A stretch of DNA of 64,000 nt from Streptomyces chumphonensis (GCF_014779715.1 NZ_JACXYU010000001.1:434001-498000); one strand, 5' to 3'. Counted from the stretch's first letter, positions 7,363-17,093 are shown. Notes: a model not told the origin generated them from the sequence alone. Made by a program: numbers and translations.

Positions 7363-8712
7363 TCAGCACCGCGACGGGCCGCGGCGCAGCAGTTCCTCGG
7401 CCGCCGTCAGGAAGCGGTCGATGTGGCCGCACGGGGTGCCCGCCCCGAAACTGACCCGGACGGCGCCCAGTTCACCCTCCTCGGGCGCGCCTCCGCACGC
7501 CCCGGGCGCCACGGCGTCGGCGCCCAGCAGCGCCCGCAGCAGCGGATGGGCGCAGAAGAGGCCGTCGCGCACCCCGATGCCGTACTCGTCCGCCAGGGCG
7601 GTGGCGAACTCCCGGCAGGACCAGCCGCTCACGGTGAACGACACGACGCCCACGCGCGGCGCGTCCGCCCCGAACAGGGACAGCACCCGGACCTGCGGCA
7701 GCCGGGCGAGTCCCGCGCGGAGCCGGTCCAGCAGCCGCTGCTCCCGGGCGACGAGGCGGTCGGCCCCGGCCTCCGTCAGGGCCCGGCAGGCCGAGGCGAT
7801 CGCGTAGGCACCGATGACGTTCGGCGAGCCCGCCTCGTGCCGGGCGGCGGAGGTGTGCCACCGGGCGCCGACCGTCCCGTCCGCGCCCCGCACGACGCTG
7901 CGGCTCGCCCCGCCGCCCGCGAGGTACGGCTCGGCCTCCCGCAGCCAGTCCGCCCGGCCCGCCAGGACGCCGGCCCCGAAGGGCGCGTAGAGCTTGTGGC
8001 CGGAGAAGGCCGCGTAGTCCACGTCGAGCGCGCCGATGTCGACGGGGTGGTGCGGAGCGAGTTGGGCCGCGTCCAGGGCGATGCGCGCGCCGTGCCGGTG
8101 GGCCACGGCGGCCAGTTCCGCGACGGGCCACAGCTCACCGGTCACGTTCGAGGCCCCCGTGACGCACACCAGCTTCGGCCCCTCCGGCGCGCCGTCGAGC
8201 GCGTGGTCCAGCAGGGCCACCGCCTCCTGCGGGCTGCGCGGAACGTCCAGCCAGGTCACCGCGCGGCCGCGCCAGGGCAGCAGCACGGCGTGGTGCTCGG
8301 ACGCGAAGACGAACACCCGCGTCCCGGCGGGCAGCACGGCGGCCAGCAGGGCCAGCGAGTCCGTGGTCGAACGGGTGAAGACGACGTCGTCGTCCGGGCG
8401 GCAGCCCAGGAAGTCGGCGACCGTGGCCCGGCTCCGCTCGAACAGGTCGGTCGACAGCTGCGAGAGGTGGCCGGCGCCCCGGTGGACGCTGCCGTACCAG
8501 GGCGCGTACTCGGCGACGTCCTCCCACACGCGGCGCAGGACGGGGGCGCTGGCCGCGTAGTCGAGGGCGGCGTAGGTGCGGGTCCCCGCACCGGCGGGGA
8601 CCCGCACATCGGCGCCCAGCACGGGCAGCGGACCGTCACCACCGGTCTCGACGGGCGGACGGAGGGTGACGGCGGCAGGGGTGGCGGGGGCGGCGACGGT
8701 GGGTGCGGACAT
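7363..8712 (-). CDS. SufS-like cysteine desulfurase (class V aminotransferase fold)
   Basis: A 449-residue PLP enzyme. The Schiff-base lysine is K240 in FSGHKLYAPFGAGVL, the cofactor-binding SEHHAVLLPW is near residue 139, and DAAQLAPH near 214 supplies the PLP-ring acidic residue. GIGVRDGLFCAHPLL near 390 matches the position of the catalytic persulfide Cys of SufS (RxGxxCAxP). It therefore probably releases sulfur from cysteine, although the product annotation in relatives is often only 'aminotransferase class V-fold'. The N-terminal 40 residues are Pro/Ala-rich and not conserved in appearance. It is transcribed away from trpD with a 373-bp leader gap that contains a possible 25-codon reading frame. 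Confidence 0.82.
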   Translation of the reverse strand: MSAPTVAAPATPAAVTLRPPVETGGDGPLPVLGADVRVPAGAGTRTYAALDYAASAPVLRRVWEDVAEYAPWYGSVHRGAGHLSQLSTDLFERSRATVADFLGCRPDDDVVFTRSTTDSLALLAAVLPAGTRVFVFASEHHAVLLPWRGRAVTWLDVPRSPQEAVALLDHALDGAPEGPKLVCVTGASNVTGELWPVAELAAVAHRHGARIALDAAQLAPHHPVDIGALDVDYAAFSGHKLYAPFGAGVLAGRADWLREAEPYLAGGGASRSVVRGADGTVGARWHTSAARHEAGSPNVIGAYAIASACRALTEAGADRLVAREQRLLDRLRAGLARLPQVRVLSLFGADAPRVGVVSFTVSGWSCREFATALADEYGIGVRDGLFCAHPLLRALLGADAVAPGACGGAPEEGELGAVRVSFGAGTPCGHIDRFLTAAEELLRRGPSRC

Positions 8713-8822
8713 GCTGAGGCTCCAGGGACAGGGCGAGGGAGTTCGGGACGCGGACCGGTACCCGCGGGGGAACGTCCGGCCGCAGGGCTGCGGGGCCGCT
8801 CAGGGCCCGGGGGCAGACGCCC

Positions 8823-8900
8823 CTAACGCATTCGCTGACGCATCGGAGAACTCCCTCGACCGCGCTTGCCGCCGACCTTGCTGTCGTGCGGCCCGGTCAT
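8823..8900 (-). CDS. Possible 25-codon leader ORF upstream of the SufS-like gene
   Basis: An ATG at 8900 opens a frame of 25 codons ending in TAG. It is basic (MTGPHDSKVGGKRGRGSSP then MRQRMR) and lies 110 bp before the desulfurase start on the same strand. No clear ribosome binding site precedes it and I do not recognise the peptide, so it is offered only as a candidate leader peptide. The remainder of the 8713-9085 gap contains the trpD terminator (9045-9081) and otherwise nothing I can name. Confidence 0.25.
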   Translation of the reverse strand: MTGPHDSKVGGKRGRGSSPMRQRMR

Positions 8901-9044
8901 CACCCGGGGCACCCCGCCACGGTTGGAGGGTTGCCGGACAGCGGGCCGGGGCCATGGTCGCTGTCACTCGTGACCTGCGCCGAGTATGCCACAGGGGGCG
9001 GCGCCGCCCCACCCCGCCCGGCGGCGTCGGGCGCGAGGGCGGCC

Positions 9045-9081
9045 CGAGGTGGCCGCCCGTCCGGGACGCGCGGCCACCTCG
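9045..9081 (-). terminator. Terminator hairpin after trpD
   Basis: A perfect 12-bp stem (9045-9056 with 9070-9081, arm CGAGGTGGCCGC) with a 13-nt loop lies 5 bp past the trpD stop on the minus strand. There is no U-tract, which is usual for streptomycete terminators. Confidence 0.65.
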
Positions 9082-9085
9082 GCCG

Positions 9086-10150
9086 TCAGGCGTGTGTCGC
9101 GGCGGCCCAGCGGTGCAGGGCGGCCTTGGCGGCACCGGAGTCGATGGCCTCCGCCGCGCGGGCGATCGCCGCCGGCAACTGCTCCGCGAGCGGCGCCTCA
9201 CCCGGCGTCAGGGCCACCAACGCGGCGGCCGAGTTGAGGAGCACCGCGTCGCGGACCGGACCGCGCTCGCCGTCCAGCACCCGGCGCGCCACCTCGGCGT
9301 TGTAGGCGGCGTCGGCCCCGCGCAACGCCTCGACGGGCACGAACTCGATGCCCACGTCACGGGGGTCGAAGGACTCCTTGCGCACGGCGCCGTTGTGCAC
9401 GACGTAGACGGTGGACGTCGAGGTGACCGTCAGCTCGTCCAGCCCGTCGTCGCCCCGGAAGACCAGCGCCGAGGTGCCGCGCTCGGCGAGCACCCCGGCG
9501 ACGATGGGCGCCATGCGGGCGTCGGCCACCCCCGTCGCCTGGGCCCGTACCCGGGCCGGGTTGGTGAGCGGGCCGAGGAAGTTGAACGTCGTGGGGACGC
9601 CCAGTTCGCGGCGGGCTCCGGCGACGTGGCGCAGGGCGGGGTGGAACTTCACCGCGAAGCAGAAGGTGATGCCCGCCTCCTCCGCGACCTCGGCCACCCG
9701 GGCGGGGCTCAGGTCCAGGTTGACGCCCAGCTGCTCCAGGACGTCGGAGGCCCCGCTCGCCGAGGACGCCGCCCGGTTGCCGTGCTTGACGACGCGCGTG
9801 CCCGTCCCGGCGACGACGATGGCCGACATCGTCGAGATGTTCACCGTCTTGGCTTGGTCCCCGCCGGTGCCGACGATGTCGACCGAGGGGCCCGCCACCT
9901 CGATGGTGTTGGCGTGCTCGTACATCGTGCGGACGAGTCCGGCGACCTCCTCCACCGTCTCGCCCTTGGCCCGCAGGGCCACCGCGAAGCCCGCGATCTG
10001 GGCGTCGGTCGCCTCGCCGCGCATGATGCGGTCCATCGCCCACGCCGTGTCCCCGGCGGTGAGGTGGCGGCCGGCCAGCAGGGAGTTGAGCACGCTCCGC
10101 CACGAGCGCTCCGCCATGGTGTCGCCTCCGGCGGGGGTCACAGCGCTCAT
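9086..10150 (-). CDS. trpD: Anthranilate phosphoribosyltransferase
   Basis: A 354-residue TrpD, normal for the family. It catalyses anthranilate + PRPP to phosphoribosyl-anthranilate in tryptophan synthesis. The PRPP-binding glycine-rich motif [17 protein letters not shown] (about residues 85-101), [18 protein letters not shown] (about 120-137), the [19 protein letters not shown] anthranilate-site segment and the [12 protein letters not shown] acidic segment (Mg sites) are all visible. The ATG at 10150 has AGGAG 8 nt upstream. No other trp gene is next to it, and it lies downstream of the bc1 genes behind a terminator. I see no attenuator. Confidence 0.95.
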   Translation of the reverse strand: MSAVTPAGGDTMAERSWRSVLNSLLAGRHLTAGDTAWAMDRIMRGEATDAQIAGFAVALRAKGETVEEVAGLVRTMYEHANTIEVAGPSVDIVGTGGDQAKTVNISTMSAIVVAGTGTRVVKHGNRAASSASGASDVLEQLGVNLDLSPARVAEVAEEAGITFCFAVKFHPALRHVAGARRELGVPTTFNFLGPLTNPARVRAQATGVADARMAPIVAGVLAERGTSALVFRGDDGLDELTVTSTSTVYVVHNGAVRKESFDPRDVGIEFVPVEALRGADAAYNAEVARRVLDGERGPVRDAVLLNSAAALVALTPGEAPLAEQLPAAIARAAEAIDSGAAKAALHRWAAATHA

Positions 10151-10228
10151 CGGGCACGCTCCTGTCGACTTGGCGTAGGCGGCCTGCGTGCGCACGCCGC
10201 GTCCCCACACTATCGGCCCCGCGTGACG

Positions 10229-10278
10229 CCGCAGGGCCCCGTCCACCGTCCGGACGTGGACGGGGCGGGGCCCTGCGG
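10229..10278 (-). terminator. Terminator hairpin after qcrB
   Basis: The outer arms 10229-10240 (CCGCAGGGCCCC) and 10267-10278 pair perfectly over 12 bp, and an inner GTCCAC/GTGGAC pairing extends the stem with a small bulge. It lies 33 bp beyond the qcrB stop and separates the bc1 operon from trpD. Confidence 0.7.
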
Positions 10279-10310
10279 GCGGAGCGCGGCGTTGTGGCGA
10301 CGCCGGGGGA

Positions 10311-11948
10311 TCAGTGGTGGCCGTGGCCGGACATGATCTCCTGGTACTCCTTGGCCGTCGGCTTGGGGATCTGCGCGTGGGGGCCGAAGTAGCCCCGGCT
10401 GACGCGGACCCGCAGCCGCTCGATGGGTCCGACCTTGCGCTTGACGCCGTTCTCGTCGACGGCGGGCGGCAGCTCGGCCGGCTCGCGCTGCTCGTGCTGG
10501 GTGAGCAGGTGCAGCTGCTCCTGCGAGAGGGGCTCGTGCACCTCGACGAACTCACCGTGCGGGAGCCGCTTGATGATGCCGGTCTCGCGGCCGTGGAGCA
10601 CCTTGTCGCGGTCCCGGCGCTGGAGGCCGAGGCAGATGCGGCGCGTCACGACGAACACCAGGACGGGGACGACGAAGAAGCCGATCCGGACGAACCACGT
10701 GATCGCGTTGATCGACAGGTCGAAGAAGATCGCCCACAGGTCGTTGCCGCCACCGACCAGCATCACGAAGTACCAGCTGATCCACGCGGCGCCGAACGCG
10801 GTGCGCGTCGGGGCGTTGCGCGGCCGGTCCAGCAGGTGATGCTCCCGCTGGTCCTTGGTGACCCAGTTCTCGAAGAACGGGTAGACCGCGATCGCCGCGA
10901 GCACCAACGGGAAGATCATCAGCGGGATGAACACACCGAAGTTGATGGTGTGCCCCGTCGGGATGACCCACTCCCAGCCCGGCATGACGCGGATGAGGCC
11001 CTCGGAGAAGCCCATGTACCAGTCCGGCTGGGCGTTGGTGGACACCTGGTCCGGCCGGTAGGGCCCGATCACCCACACGGGGTTGATCTGGACGGCGGCC
11101 GAGATCATCGCGATGACGCCGAAGACCAGGAAGAAGAAGCCGCCGGCCTTCGCCATGTACACCGGCATCAGGGGGAAGCCGACGACGTTGGAGTTCGTCC
11201 GGCCGGGGCCGGGGTATTGCGTGTGCTTGTGGTAGAAGACCAGGATCAGGTGGGCCACCACCAGGCCCAGCATGATGCCCGGCAGCAGCAGCACGTGGAT
11301 CGAGAAGAACCTCGGGATGATCTCCGTCCCGGGGAACTCGCCGCCGTAGAGGAACATCGCCAGGTACGTGCCGACGACCGGCACGGCCAGGATGGCGCCC
11401 TCCATGAACCGGACGCCGGTGCCCGAGAGCAGGTCGTCCGGGAGCGAATAGCCGGTGAAGCCGGTGAACATGCCCAGGACCAGCAGCAGGAAGCCGAACA
11501 GCCAGTTCAGCTCGCGCGGCTTGCGGAACGCTCCGGTGAAGAACACCCGCATCATGTGCACGAACATCGCGACGAGGAAGATCAGCGCCGCCCAGTGGTG
11601 GATCTGCCGGACGAGCAGACCGCCCTTGACGTCGAAGCTGATGTCCAGGGTGGAGGCGAACGCCTCCGACATCAGGACGCCCTGCATCGGCACGTACGAG
11701 CCCTCGTAGTGGATCTCGGCCATGCTGGGCTTGAAGAACAGCGTCAGGTAGACGCCGGTCAGGATGATGATGATGAAGGAGTAGAGCGCGATCTCACCCA
11801 GGAGGAAGGACCAGTGGTCCGGGAACGCCTTCCGGATGTTCTTCTTCGCGGCTCCGTAGATGCCGAGCCGGCCGTCGGCCCAGTCGGCGATCCGCTCTCC
11901 GCGGGGCGCGCTGGCCCGGGGGCGGACGTTGTCGGCTGCGTTACTCAT
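10311..11948 (-). CDS. qcrB: Cytochrome bc1 complex cytochrome b subunit
   Basis: A 545-residue cytochrome b with the actinobacterial C-terminal extension after the membrane core. It oxidises menaquinol and passes electrons through two haems b in the bcc-aa3 supercomplex. Haem-ligand histidines sit in [20 protein letters not shown] and in [17 protein letters not shown]. The Qo-site PEW-like region appears as [19 protein letters not shown]. At least eight hydrophobic segments precede a cytosolic tail rich in Arg/Glu. The ATG at 11948 overlaps the qcrA stop by 4 bp (ATGA), giving translational coupling in ctaE-qcrCAB. Upstream frame extension is non-coding. Confidence 0.96.
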   Translation of the reverse strand: MSNAADNVRPRASAPRGERIADWADGRLGIYGAAKKNIRKAFPDHWSFLLGEIALYSFIIIILTGVYLTLFFKPSMAEIHYEGSYVPMQGVLMSEAFASTLDISFDVKGGLLVRQIHHWAALIFLVAMFVHMMRVFFTGAFRKPRELNWLFGFLLLVLGMFTGFTGYSLPDDLLSGTGVRFMEGAILAVPVVGTYLAMFLYGGEFPGTEIIPRFFSIHVLLLPGIMLGLVVAHLILVFYHKHTQYPGPGRTNSNVVGFPLMPVYMAKAGGFFFLVFGVIAMISAAVQINPVWVIGPYRPDQVSTNAQPDWYMGFSEGLIRVMPGWEWVIPTGHTINFGVFIPLMIFPLVLAAIAVYPFFENWVTKDQREHHLLDRPRNAPTRTAFGAAWISWYFVMLVGGGNDLWAIFFDLSINAITWFVRIGFFVVPVLVFVVTRRICLGLQRRDRDKVLHGRETGIIKRLPHGEFVEVHEPLSQEQLHLLTQHEQREPAELPPAVDENGVKRKVGPIERLRVRVSRGYFGPHAQIPKPTAKEYQEIMSGHGHH

Positions 11949-13015
11949 CCGCGCTCCCAGAAGCTCGGTCCGACGGGCTCGGCGAAGTCGTCCAGCGCCA
12001 TGAGGTAGCCCTCGTCGTCCACTCCGATGCGCAGCTGCGGCAGCGGGTGGCCGGCCGGGCCGAAGATGACGCGGGCGCCGTCGGCCAGGTCGAAGGTGGA
12101 CTGGTGGCAGGGGCACAGCACGTGGTGCGTCTGCTGCTCGTACAGGCTGACGGGGCAGCCGACGTGCGTACAGATCTTCGAGTACGCCACGATCCCCTGG
12201 TAGGACCACTCCAGTTCCTGCTGGTCCTTGATGTCCTCCGGCTCCAGCCGGACGAGCATCAGGGCCGCCTTGGCGATCTCCTTCTGGAAGGAGTGGTCGT
12301 CGTGCTCCAGCCCCTCGGGCAGCGCGAAGCTCAGCGAGCCGATCGTGATGTCCTCGGGGCGCAGGGCCTCGTGCGTGTTCTCGTTGACCAGGCGCTTGCC
12401 CCGGGCCCAGGCGGTGTGCCGCAGCTTGGTGCCCGGCGCGGGGCCGAGGCTGCCCAGGAGCACCACGCCGGAGAGCGGCACGAGCGCCAGGGCGCCGAAC
12501 ATGGTGGTGCGGATCAGCTTGCGACGGCCGAACTGCGAGTCACGGACGCCCTCGCCGAAGGCGGCCAGCGCCCCCGCCTTGTCCTCGTCGGCCGCACCGA
12601 TGGGGTAGCGGTCCTGGACGATCTCCGCGCCGCTCATCAGGGTCCGCGACCAGTGGACGGCGGCGGCACCGATGCAGAAGAGCGCGACGCCCAGCGTCAT
12701 GCCCAGCGCGAAGTTGACGGCGCTGATGCGGCCGATCGGGAAGATGTAGACGTACTCGTCCACCGGGATCACCGCGTAGGCGACGATGAAGCCGAGCGTC
12801 GCCAGCATGGAGACCGTGAACAGCATGGCCACCGTGCGCTCGGAGCGCTTGGCCGCCCGCTCGTCGATGTCCTGGATGCGCGGGTCGTGCGGCGCCAGTC
12901 CCGGGTCGGCGAACGGGTTCGTGTGCACCTCCGGCTCCGCGCCGGATGCGTCCTGCGCGGAGGGCAGGTTCTTGTCGTCTGACACGTTCTCGTGTGGTCC
13001 AGTCTCGCTACTCAT
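11945..13015 (-). CDS. qcrA: Cytochrome bc1 complex Rieske iron-sulfur subunit
   Basis: A 356-residue Rieske protein with three N-terminal membrane helices (about residues 63-83, 97-120 and 165-187), the arrangement typical of actinobacterial QcrA. The 2Fe-2S ligands are C282 and the paired C287 in CTHVGC, and C301, C303 and H304 in CPCHQS, with the two outermost-in-box cysteines forming the stabilising disulfide as in the family. It shuttles electrons from menaquinol to QcrC haems. It overlaps qcrC by 4 bp upstream and qcrB by 4 bp downstream. Confidence 0.96.
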   Translation of the reverse strand: MSSETGPHENVSDDKNLPSAQDASGAEPEVHTNPFADPGLAPHDPRIQDIDERAAKRSERTVAMLFTVSMLATLGFIVAYAVIPVDEYVYIFPIGRISAVNFALGMTLGVALFCIGAAAVHWSRTLMSGAEIVQDRYPIGAADEDKAGALAAFGEGVRDSQFGRRKLIRTTMFGALALVPLSGVVLLGSLGPAPGTKLRHTAWARGKRLVNENTHEALRPEDITIGSLSFALPEGLEHDDHSFQKEIAKAALMLVRLEPEDIKDQQELEWSYQGIVAYSKICTHVGCPVSLYEQQTHHVLCPCHQSTFDLADGARVIFGPAGHPLPQLRIGVDDEGYLMALDDFAEPVGPSFWERG

Positions 13016-13836
13016 GACTTCCTGGCCTTGGCGTTGTGGGCCGCGATCCAGACGGTGATCCCGATGAGGAGGGGCAGGCCGATGGCCCAGGCGAACAGGC
13101 CCTCGGCGACGGGGCCGAAGCCGCCCAGCTTGTAGCCGCCGGGGGTCTTGGCCTCGGAGGAGTTGACCTGGCCGAGGTAGGCGGCGATCTCCCGCTTGTC
13201 CTCCTCCGTCAGCACGGTGTCGGGGAAGGACGGCATGTTCTGCGGGCCGGTCTGCATGGCCTCGTAGATGTGCTTGGGGTCGACGTCGTCCAGCCCCGGG
13301 GCGTACCGGCCCTCGGTCAGGGCGCCGCCCTCACCGGTGAAGTTGTGGCACTGCGCGCAGTTGGTACGGAAGAGGACACCGCCCTCGGCGATCTCCTCGG
13401 CGCTGAGCCCCTCCGGGCTGTACTGCTCCTCCGTCGGGATGGCCGGGCCGGGGCCCAGGGAGGCGATGTAGGCGGCCATCTGGTCGATCTCGGCCTGCGA
13501 GTACATCACCGGCTTCTTGGGCGCCTGGGCGCCCGGGGCCTGCATGGGCATCCGCCCGGTGCCGACCTGGAAGTCGACCGCGGCGGCGCCGACGCCGACC
13601 AGGGTCGGGCCGTCAGAGGTGCCCTGGCCACCGGTGCCGTGGCAGCTGGAGCAGCCGACGGCGTAGAGCTTCTTGCCCTCCTCGATGGCGAGGGACTGGG
13701 CGGCGGGCGTCTCGTCGGCCTGCGCCTCGCCGGCGGGAGCGAACGCGGCGTACAGCCCCCCGGTGGCCGCCAGCGCGAAGAGGAGAACGACGATCGCCGC
13801 CAGCGGATGGCGCCGTCGTGCGGAGAGCTTTTTCAC
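13012..13836 (-). CDS. qcrC: Cytochrome bc1 complex dihaem cytochrome c subunit
   Basis: A 274-residue QcrC with an N-terminal signal-anchor (RRRHPLAAIVVLLFALAATG), two c-type haem sites (CSSCH at 62-66 and CAQCH at 160-164) and a C-terminal membrane helix near residues 248-268. The two haems allow direct electron transfer to CtaC without a soluble cytochrome c, as known for Actinobacteria. The start is a GTG at 13836. It is separated from ctaE by 67 bp and overlaps qcrA by 4 bp. Confidence 0.96.
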   Translation of the reverse strand: MKKLSARRRHPLAAIVVLLFALAATGGLYAAFAPAGEAQADETPAAQSLAIEEGKKLYAVGCSSCHGTGGQGTSDGPTLVGVGAAAVDFQVGTGRMPMQAPGAQAPKKPVMYSQAEIDQMAAYIASLGPGPAIPTEEQYSPEGLSAEEIAEGGVLFRTNCAQCHNFTGEGGALTEGRYAPGLDDVDPKHIYEAMQTGPQNMPSFPDTVLTEEDKREIAAYLGQVNSSEAKTPGGYKLGGFGPVAEGLFAWAIGLPLLIGITVWIAAHNAKARKS

Positions 13837-13903
13837 GGATTACCCCGGTGTCAGGATCTTCTGCGTCGATGTCTATGGCTCTGCTGTCAGGCCCCTGGCC
13901 CGA

Positions 13904-14524
13904 CTACTTGATCAGGTAGATCGTGGCGAAGAGGCCGATCCAGACGACGTCGACGAAGTGCCAGTAGTAGGACACGACGATGGCCGCGGTCGCCTGGTGG
14001 TGGGTGAACCTCCGCGCCATGTACGTCCTGCCCAGGACGAACAGGAACGCGATGAGGCCGCCGGTGACGTGGAGCCCGTGGAAGCCCGTGGTCAGGTAGA
14101 AGACCGACCCGTAGGCGTCCGAGGCCAGGGAGAGGCCCTCGTGCTTCACGAGCTCGACGTACTCCACGATCTGCCCGCCGATGAAGACGGCGCCCATCAC
14201 GAACGTGATCACGAACCACGAGCGGAGCTTCTTGACGTCCCCGCGCTCGGCCGCGAACACACCCATCTGACAGGTGAGTGAGGAGAGCACCAGGATGGTG
14301 GTGTTCACCGCCGCGAAGGGAAGATTGAGCGCATCCGCCTTCTCGGTCCAGAACTCGGCGCCCATCACCGAACGAGCGGTGAAGTACATCGCGAAGAGTG
14401 CCGCGAAGAACATCAGCTCCGAACTGAGCCAGATGATCGTCCCGACGCTGGTGAGGTTCGGCCGGTTGACCGACGGGTGCGCGTGCCCGGTTTCTACTGC
14501 TGTTGCTGTCGCCACGACCGACAT
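13904..14524 (-). CDS. ctaE: Cytochrome c oxidase subunit III
   Basis: A 206-residue, five-helix CtaE of the short bacterial type. It contains [49 protein letters not shown] and the C-terminal [20 protein letters not shown] signature. It is the first gene of the ctaE-qcrCAB operon. The ATG at 14524 fits homologues, yet the preceding AATAAGCGACATA has no Shine-Dalgarno sequence, so initiation may be leaderless or very weakly primed. Its partners ctaC, ctaD and ctaF lie in a separate operon 2-5 kb away. Confidence 0.95.
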   Translation of the reverse strand: MSVVATATAVETGHAHPSVNRPNLTSVGTIIWLSSELMFFAALFAMYFTARSVMGAEFWTEKADALNLPFAAVNTTILVLSSLTCQMGVFAAERGDVKKLRSWFVITFVMGAVFIGGQIVEYVELVKHEGLSLASDAYGSVFYLTTGFHGLHVTGGLIAFLFVLGRTYMARRFTHHQATAAIVVSYYWHFVDVVWIGLFATIYLIK

Positions 14525-14744
14525 TATGTCGGTCGCTTATTCCGTACTCACTTCGGGGGGTCCGGTTCGGTGTGTCCGCCCGTCGCGCACGGCGCGGACG
14601 TGGGGCCGCGGGGCGCGGCGGGAGTCGTCCGGAGTGCTGCCCGCCGGGGCCTTGGAGGAGTAGCATCCCCGGTAGCCGGGGAAGCCCGCACCACCTGTTC
14701 ATCCCTGTCCCACCCGCCCCGGCAGAAGCGAACGCGGAGGAACG

Positions 14745-15149
14745 ATGCAGCCGACGGCCACGGTGCTGGTCTACAGCGACGACGCGAACACGCGGGAGCA
14801 GGTGCGGCTGGCGGTCGGACGGCGGCCCGCGGCGGACGCGCCGTCGGTGGAGTACCTGGAGTGCGCGACGCTGCCGGCCGTGATCGCCGCGCTGGACGCC
14901 GGCGGGATCGACGCCTGCGTGCTGGACGGCGAGGCCACGCCGGCGGGCGGGATGGGCGTGTGCCGCCAGATCAAGGACGAGATCTTCGACTGCCCGCCGG
15001 TGCTGCTGCTCATCGGGCGGCGGCAGGACGCCTGGCTGGCCACCTGGAGCCGCGCCGACGCCGTCACCGCGCACCCGGTGGACCCGGTGGCCCTGGCGGA
15101 CGGACTGGCGGGCCTCCTGCGGGAGCGGACGGCCCAGCACGCGGGCTGA
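14745..15149 (+). CDS. Degenerate response-regulator receiver domain protein
   Basis: A 134-residue single-domain protein with a receiver-like fold. The acidic pair D12/D13 in VLVYSDDANTREQV and the phospho-acceptor position D61 in CVLDGEATPAGGM are present. The conserved Lys near the fifth strand is replaced (VTAHPVDPVAL), and the Thr/Ser position reads LLLIGRR. It is therefore either a poorly phosphorylated receiver or a pseudo-receiver. It has no output domain. A GCGGAGG ribosome site precedes the ATG at 14745. It is divergent from ctaE and lies between the two respiratory operons, so a link to respiration is possible but unproven. Confidence 0.75.
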   Translation: MQPTATVLVYSDDANTREQVRLAVGRRPAADAPSVEYLECATLPAVIAALDAGGIDACVLDGEATPAGGMGVCRQIKDEIFDCPPVLLLIGRRQDAWLATWSRADAVTAHPVDPVALADGLAGLLRERTAQHAG

Positions 15150-15195
15150 GCCCCCCGGGCCCCCCGGGCCGTACCCGCCGCCGACGACGGCCCCG

Positions 15196-15242
15196 ACGGC
15201 GGACGGGCGGGGTGCCGCAGAGGCACCCCGCCCGTCCGCCGT
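15196..15242. terminator. Bidirectional 21-bp terminator hairpin
   Basis: A perfect stem (15196-15216 with 15222-15242) with a 5-nt loop GCAGA lies between the convergent receiver gene and the L,D-transpeptidase gene and can serve both. Confidence 0.85.
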
Positions 15243-15247
15243 GCCGC

Positions 15248-16570
15248 TCACGCGGTGGGGCGCAGACGCCCCGCCCCGCCGCCGCTCGCGGCGGCCTCGG
15301 AGGTGTCCGGGGCCTCGGCGCTCTCGCGTTCTTCCGGGTCGTCGGTGTCCCCCGAGTTGCGGGGGTTGTGCAGGGCGCTGCCCTCGCGCCACTCCTTCCA
15401 GGAGAGGTTCCAGTCGCCGAACCCGTTGCCGAAGGCGGGCATGTCGGTCCCCTCGGTGTTGACGTGGGTCACCAGGTCGCCCTGCCGCACGTTGTTGAAG
15501 AACCACTCGGCGTTCGCGGTGCTCATCCCCGTGCAGCCGTGGCTGACGTTGGCGTAGCCGTGCGAGCCCGACGACCAGGGCGCCGCGTGCACGTACTCAC
15601 CGCTCCACGTCAGCCGGGTGGCCCAGTGCACCGGCAGGTCGTAGGACTCCGAGCTGCCCGGCGCGATGCCGATGCTCGTGCTGGTCATCCGGACGAAGGA
15701 CTGGCGGCCGAGGATCACCTTGACGCCGTTGCGGGTGCGGAACCCGGCCTTGCCGGTGGTGATGGGGAAGGTGTTGACGACCTTCCCGTCGCGCTTGACG
15801 GTCATCTGGAGCGACGCGGCGTCCGCGACGGCCTCCACCCGGTCCCCGGTCTTCAGTTCGAGCTTCTCGGTGGCGGCGCCGTAGAGGTTCTTGCGCACCC
15901 GCACCCCCCGCAGCCGGCTCTCCACGGTGATCTCGGCGTTGGTGGGCCAGTACTCCTTCGGGCGGTAGTGCAGTTTCTTGCCGTCCACCCAGTGCCAGGA
16001 ACCGGTGACCTTCGGGGTGGAGGTGACCCGCAGGGCCCGCTCGACGATGCGCCGCTGGGCGTTCTCGTCGACGGGCTTGCTCAGTTCGGCGGTGAGGGGC
16101 TGCCCGACGCCGTACGTCCCGGCCTCCGGGCCGAACGTCACGTCGAGCCGGTGCTCCTCGGGCGCCTTCCGGGTGGTGAACGTGCGGTCCGTCCGTCCGG
16201 CGTGGCCGTCCTCGTTCTCGGTACTGACCTTCACGGTGTACTCGGCGCCGGCGACCAGGGGCGTCGTACTGCGCCATCGGCTCCCGTCGGCGCTGAGCTC
16301 GCCGCGGACGTAGCGGCCCTCCGTGTCGACGACGAGCACGTCCGTGATCCGGCCCTCCTCCCCCGTGGCGGTGACCTCCAGCGGCTTCCCGGCGTCGACG
16401 GCACCGCGTCCCTCGGTGTCCGCGCTGACGGCGACCTGGTCGGCGGCGTCGTACGGCTTCCCGCCCAACGGATGGGAGGAGTCTCCGCAGGCCGTCAGCA
16501 CCACCGCCGACGCCAGCAGCACCGCGCCGCTTCGCGTGATTCGTTGCGATCCATGCGTCCCGTGCCTCAT
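15248..16570 (-). CDS. Lipoprotein L,D-transpeptidase (YkuD) with Ig-like domains
   Basis: A 440-residue lipoprotein with lipobox LTAC near residue 28. Two Ig-like domains (about 45-150 and 155-245) are followed by a YkuD catalytic domain (about 250-385), the LdtMt2-type architecture. The active site is HGYANVSHGCTGMS with nucleophile C346; relatives carry SHGCxRL or SHGCxxM/N here. It forms 3-3 mDAP crosslinks in peptidoglycan on the outer face of the membrane. A Ser/Glu/Asp-rich C-terminal tail of about 45 residues follows. The ATG at 16570 begins the signal peptide. The ctaF terminator lies upstream, so it has its own promoter in 16571-16623 (an AT-rich CATACTTTTTACTG stretch just before the start). 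Confidence 0.9.
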   Translation of the reverse strand: MRHGTHGSQRITRSGAVLLASAVVLTACGDSSHPLGGKPYDAADQVAVSADTEGRGAVDAGKPLEVTATGEEGRITDVLVVDTEGRYVRGELSADGSRWRSTTPLVAGAEYTVKVSTENEDGHAGRTDRTFTTRKAPEEHRLDVTFGPEAGTYGVGQPLTAELSKPVDENAQRRIVERALRVTSTPKVTGSWHWVDGKKLHYRPKEYWPTNAEITVESRLRGVRVRKNLYGAATEKLELKTGDRVEAVADAASLQMTVKRDGKVVNTFPITTGKAGFRTRNGVKVILGRQSFVRMTSTSIGIAPGSSESYDLPVHWATRLTWSGEYVHAAPWSSGSHGYANVSHGCTGMSTANAEWFFNNVRQGDLVTHVNTEGTDMPAFGNGFGDWNLSWKEWREGSALHNPRNSGDTDDPEERESAEAPDTSEAAASGGGAGRLRPTA

Positions 16571-16623
16571 GCAGTAAAAAGTATGAATAGTGGGCAGAAC
16601 GGGCGCGTTCAGTACGTACAAAC

Positions 16624-16657
16624 GGGTCATCCCCGGAGGACACTCCGGGGATGACCC
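16624..16657 (-). terminator. Terminator of the ctaCDF operon
   Basis: A perfect 15-bp stem (16624-16638 with 16643-16657, arm GGGTCATCCCCGGAG) with loop GACA lies 37 bp beyond the ctaF stop on the minus strand and upstream of the L,D-transpeptidase gene. Confidence 0.8.
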
Positions 16658-16694
16658 TTGACTTGCGGACCGTGTGTGTCACACGGCGGCGGCC

Positions 16695-17093
16695 CTACTG
16701 GTTCTGACCCTCACCGTGGTAGTACTCGAACACCCAGCCGAAGATCCCGACGAGGATGACGGGCGCCGAGATCCACATCAGCCACCAGCCGAACACCACG
16801 CTCATGAAGGCGAACGCGCTGCCCACGCCGAGCGCCAGCGGCTGCCAGCTGTGCGGGCTGAAGAACCCCAGCTCACCGGCGTCGTCGGCGACGTCGGCGT
16901 CCTCGCGGTCCTGCGCCCCGGTGTCCACGCGGCGCGCGGTGAAGGCGAGGTAGTAGCCGACCATGATGGACAGGCCGAACGCCATGAACAGCGCGGTGGT
17001 GCCGACCGGCTCCTTCGACCACATGCCGTAGACGACGGCGATGGCCAGGATGAAGAGGGCCAGCCAGATGAACATCTTGCCCTGGATCTTCAC
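16695..17093 (-). CDS. ctaF: Actinobacterial cytochrome c oxidase subunit IV
   Basis: A 132-residue membrane protein with four helices in two hairpins (about residues 7-24, 31-50, 88-108 and 110-125), the actinobacterial CtaF family. The acidic loop [20 protein letters not shown] faces the cytoplasm. It is a structural subunit of the aa3 oxidase. The GTG at 17093 overlaps the ctaD stop by 4 bp, and it is the last gene of ctaC-ctaD-ctaF. Confidence 0.93.
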   Translation of the reverse strand: MKIQGKMFIWLALFILAIAVVYGMWSKEPVGTTALFMAFGLSIMVGYYLAFTARRVDTGAQDREDADVADDAGELGFFSPHSWQPLALGVGSAFAFMSVVFGWWLMWISAPVILVGIFGWVFEYYHGEGQNQ

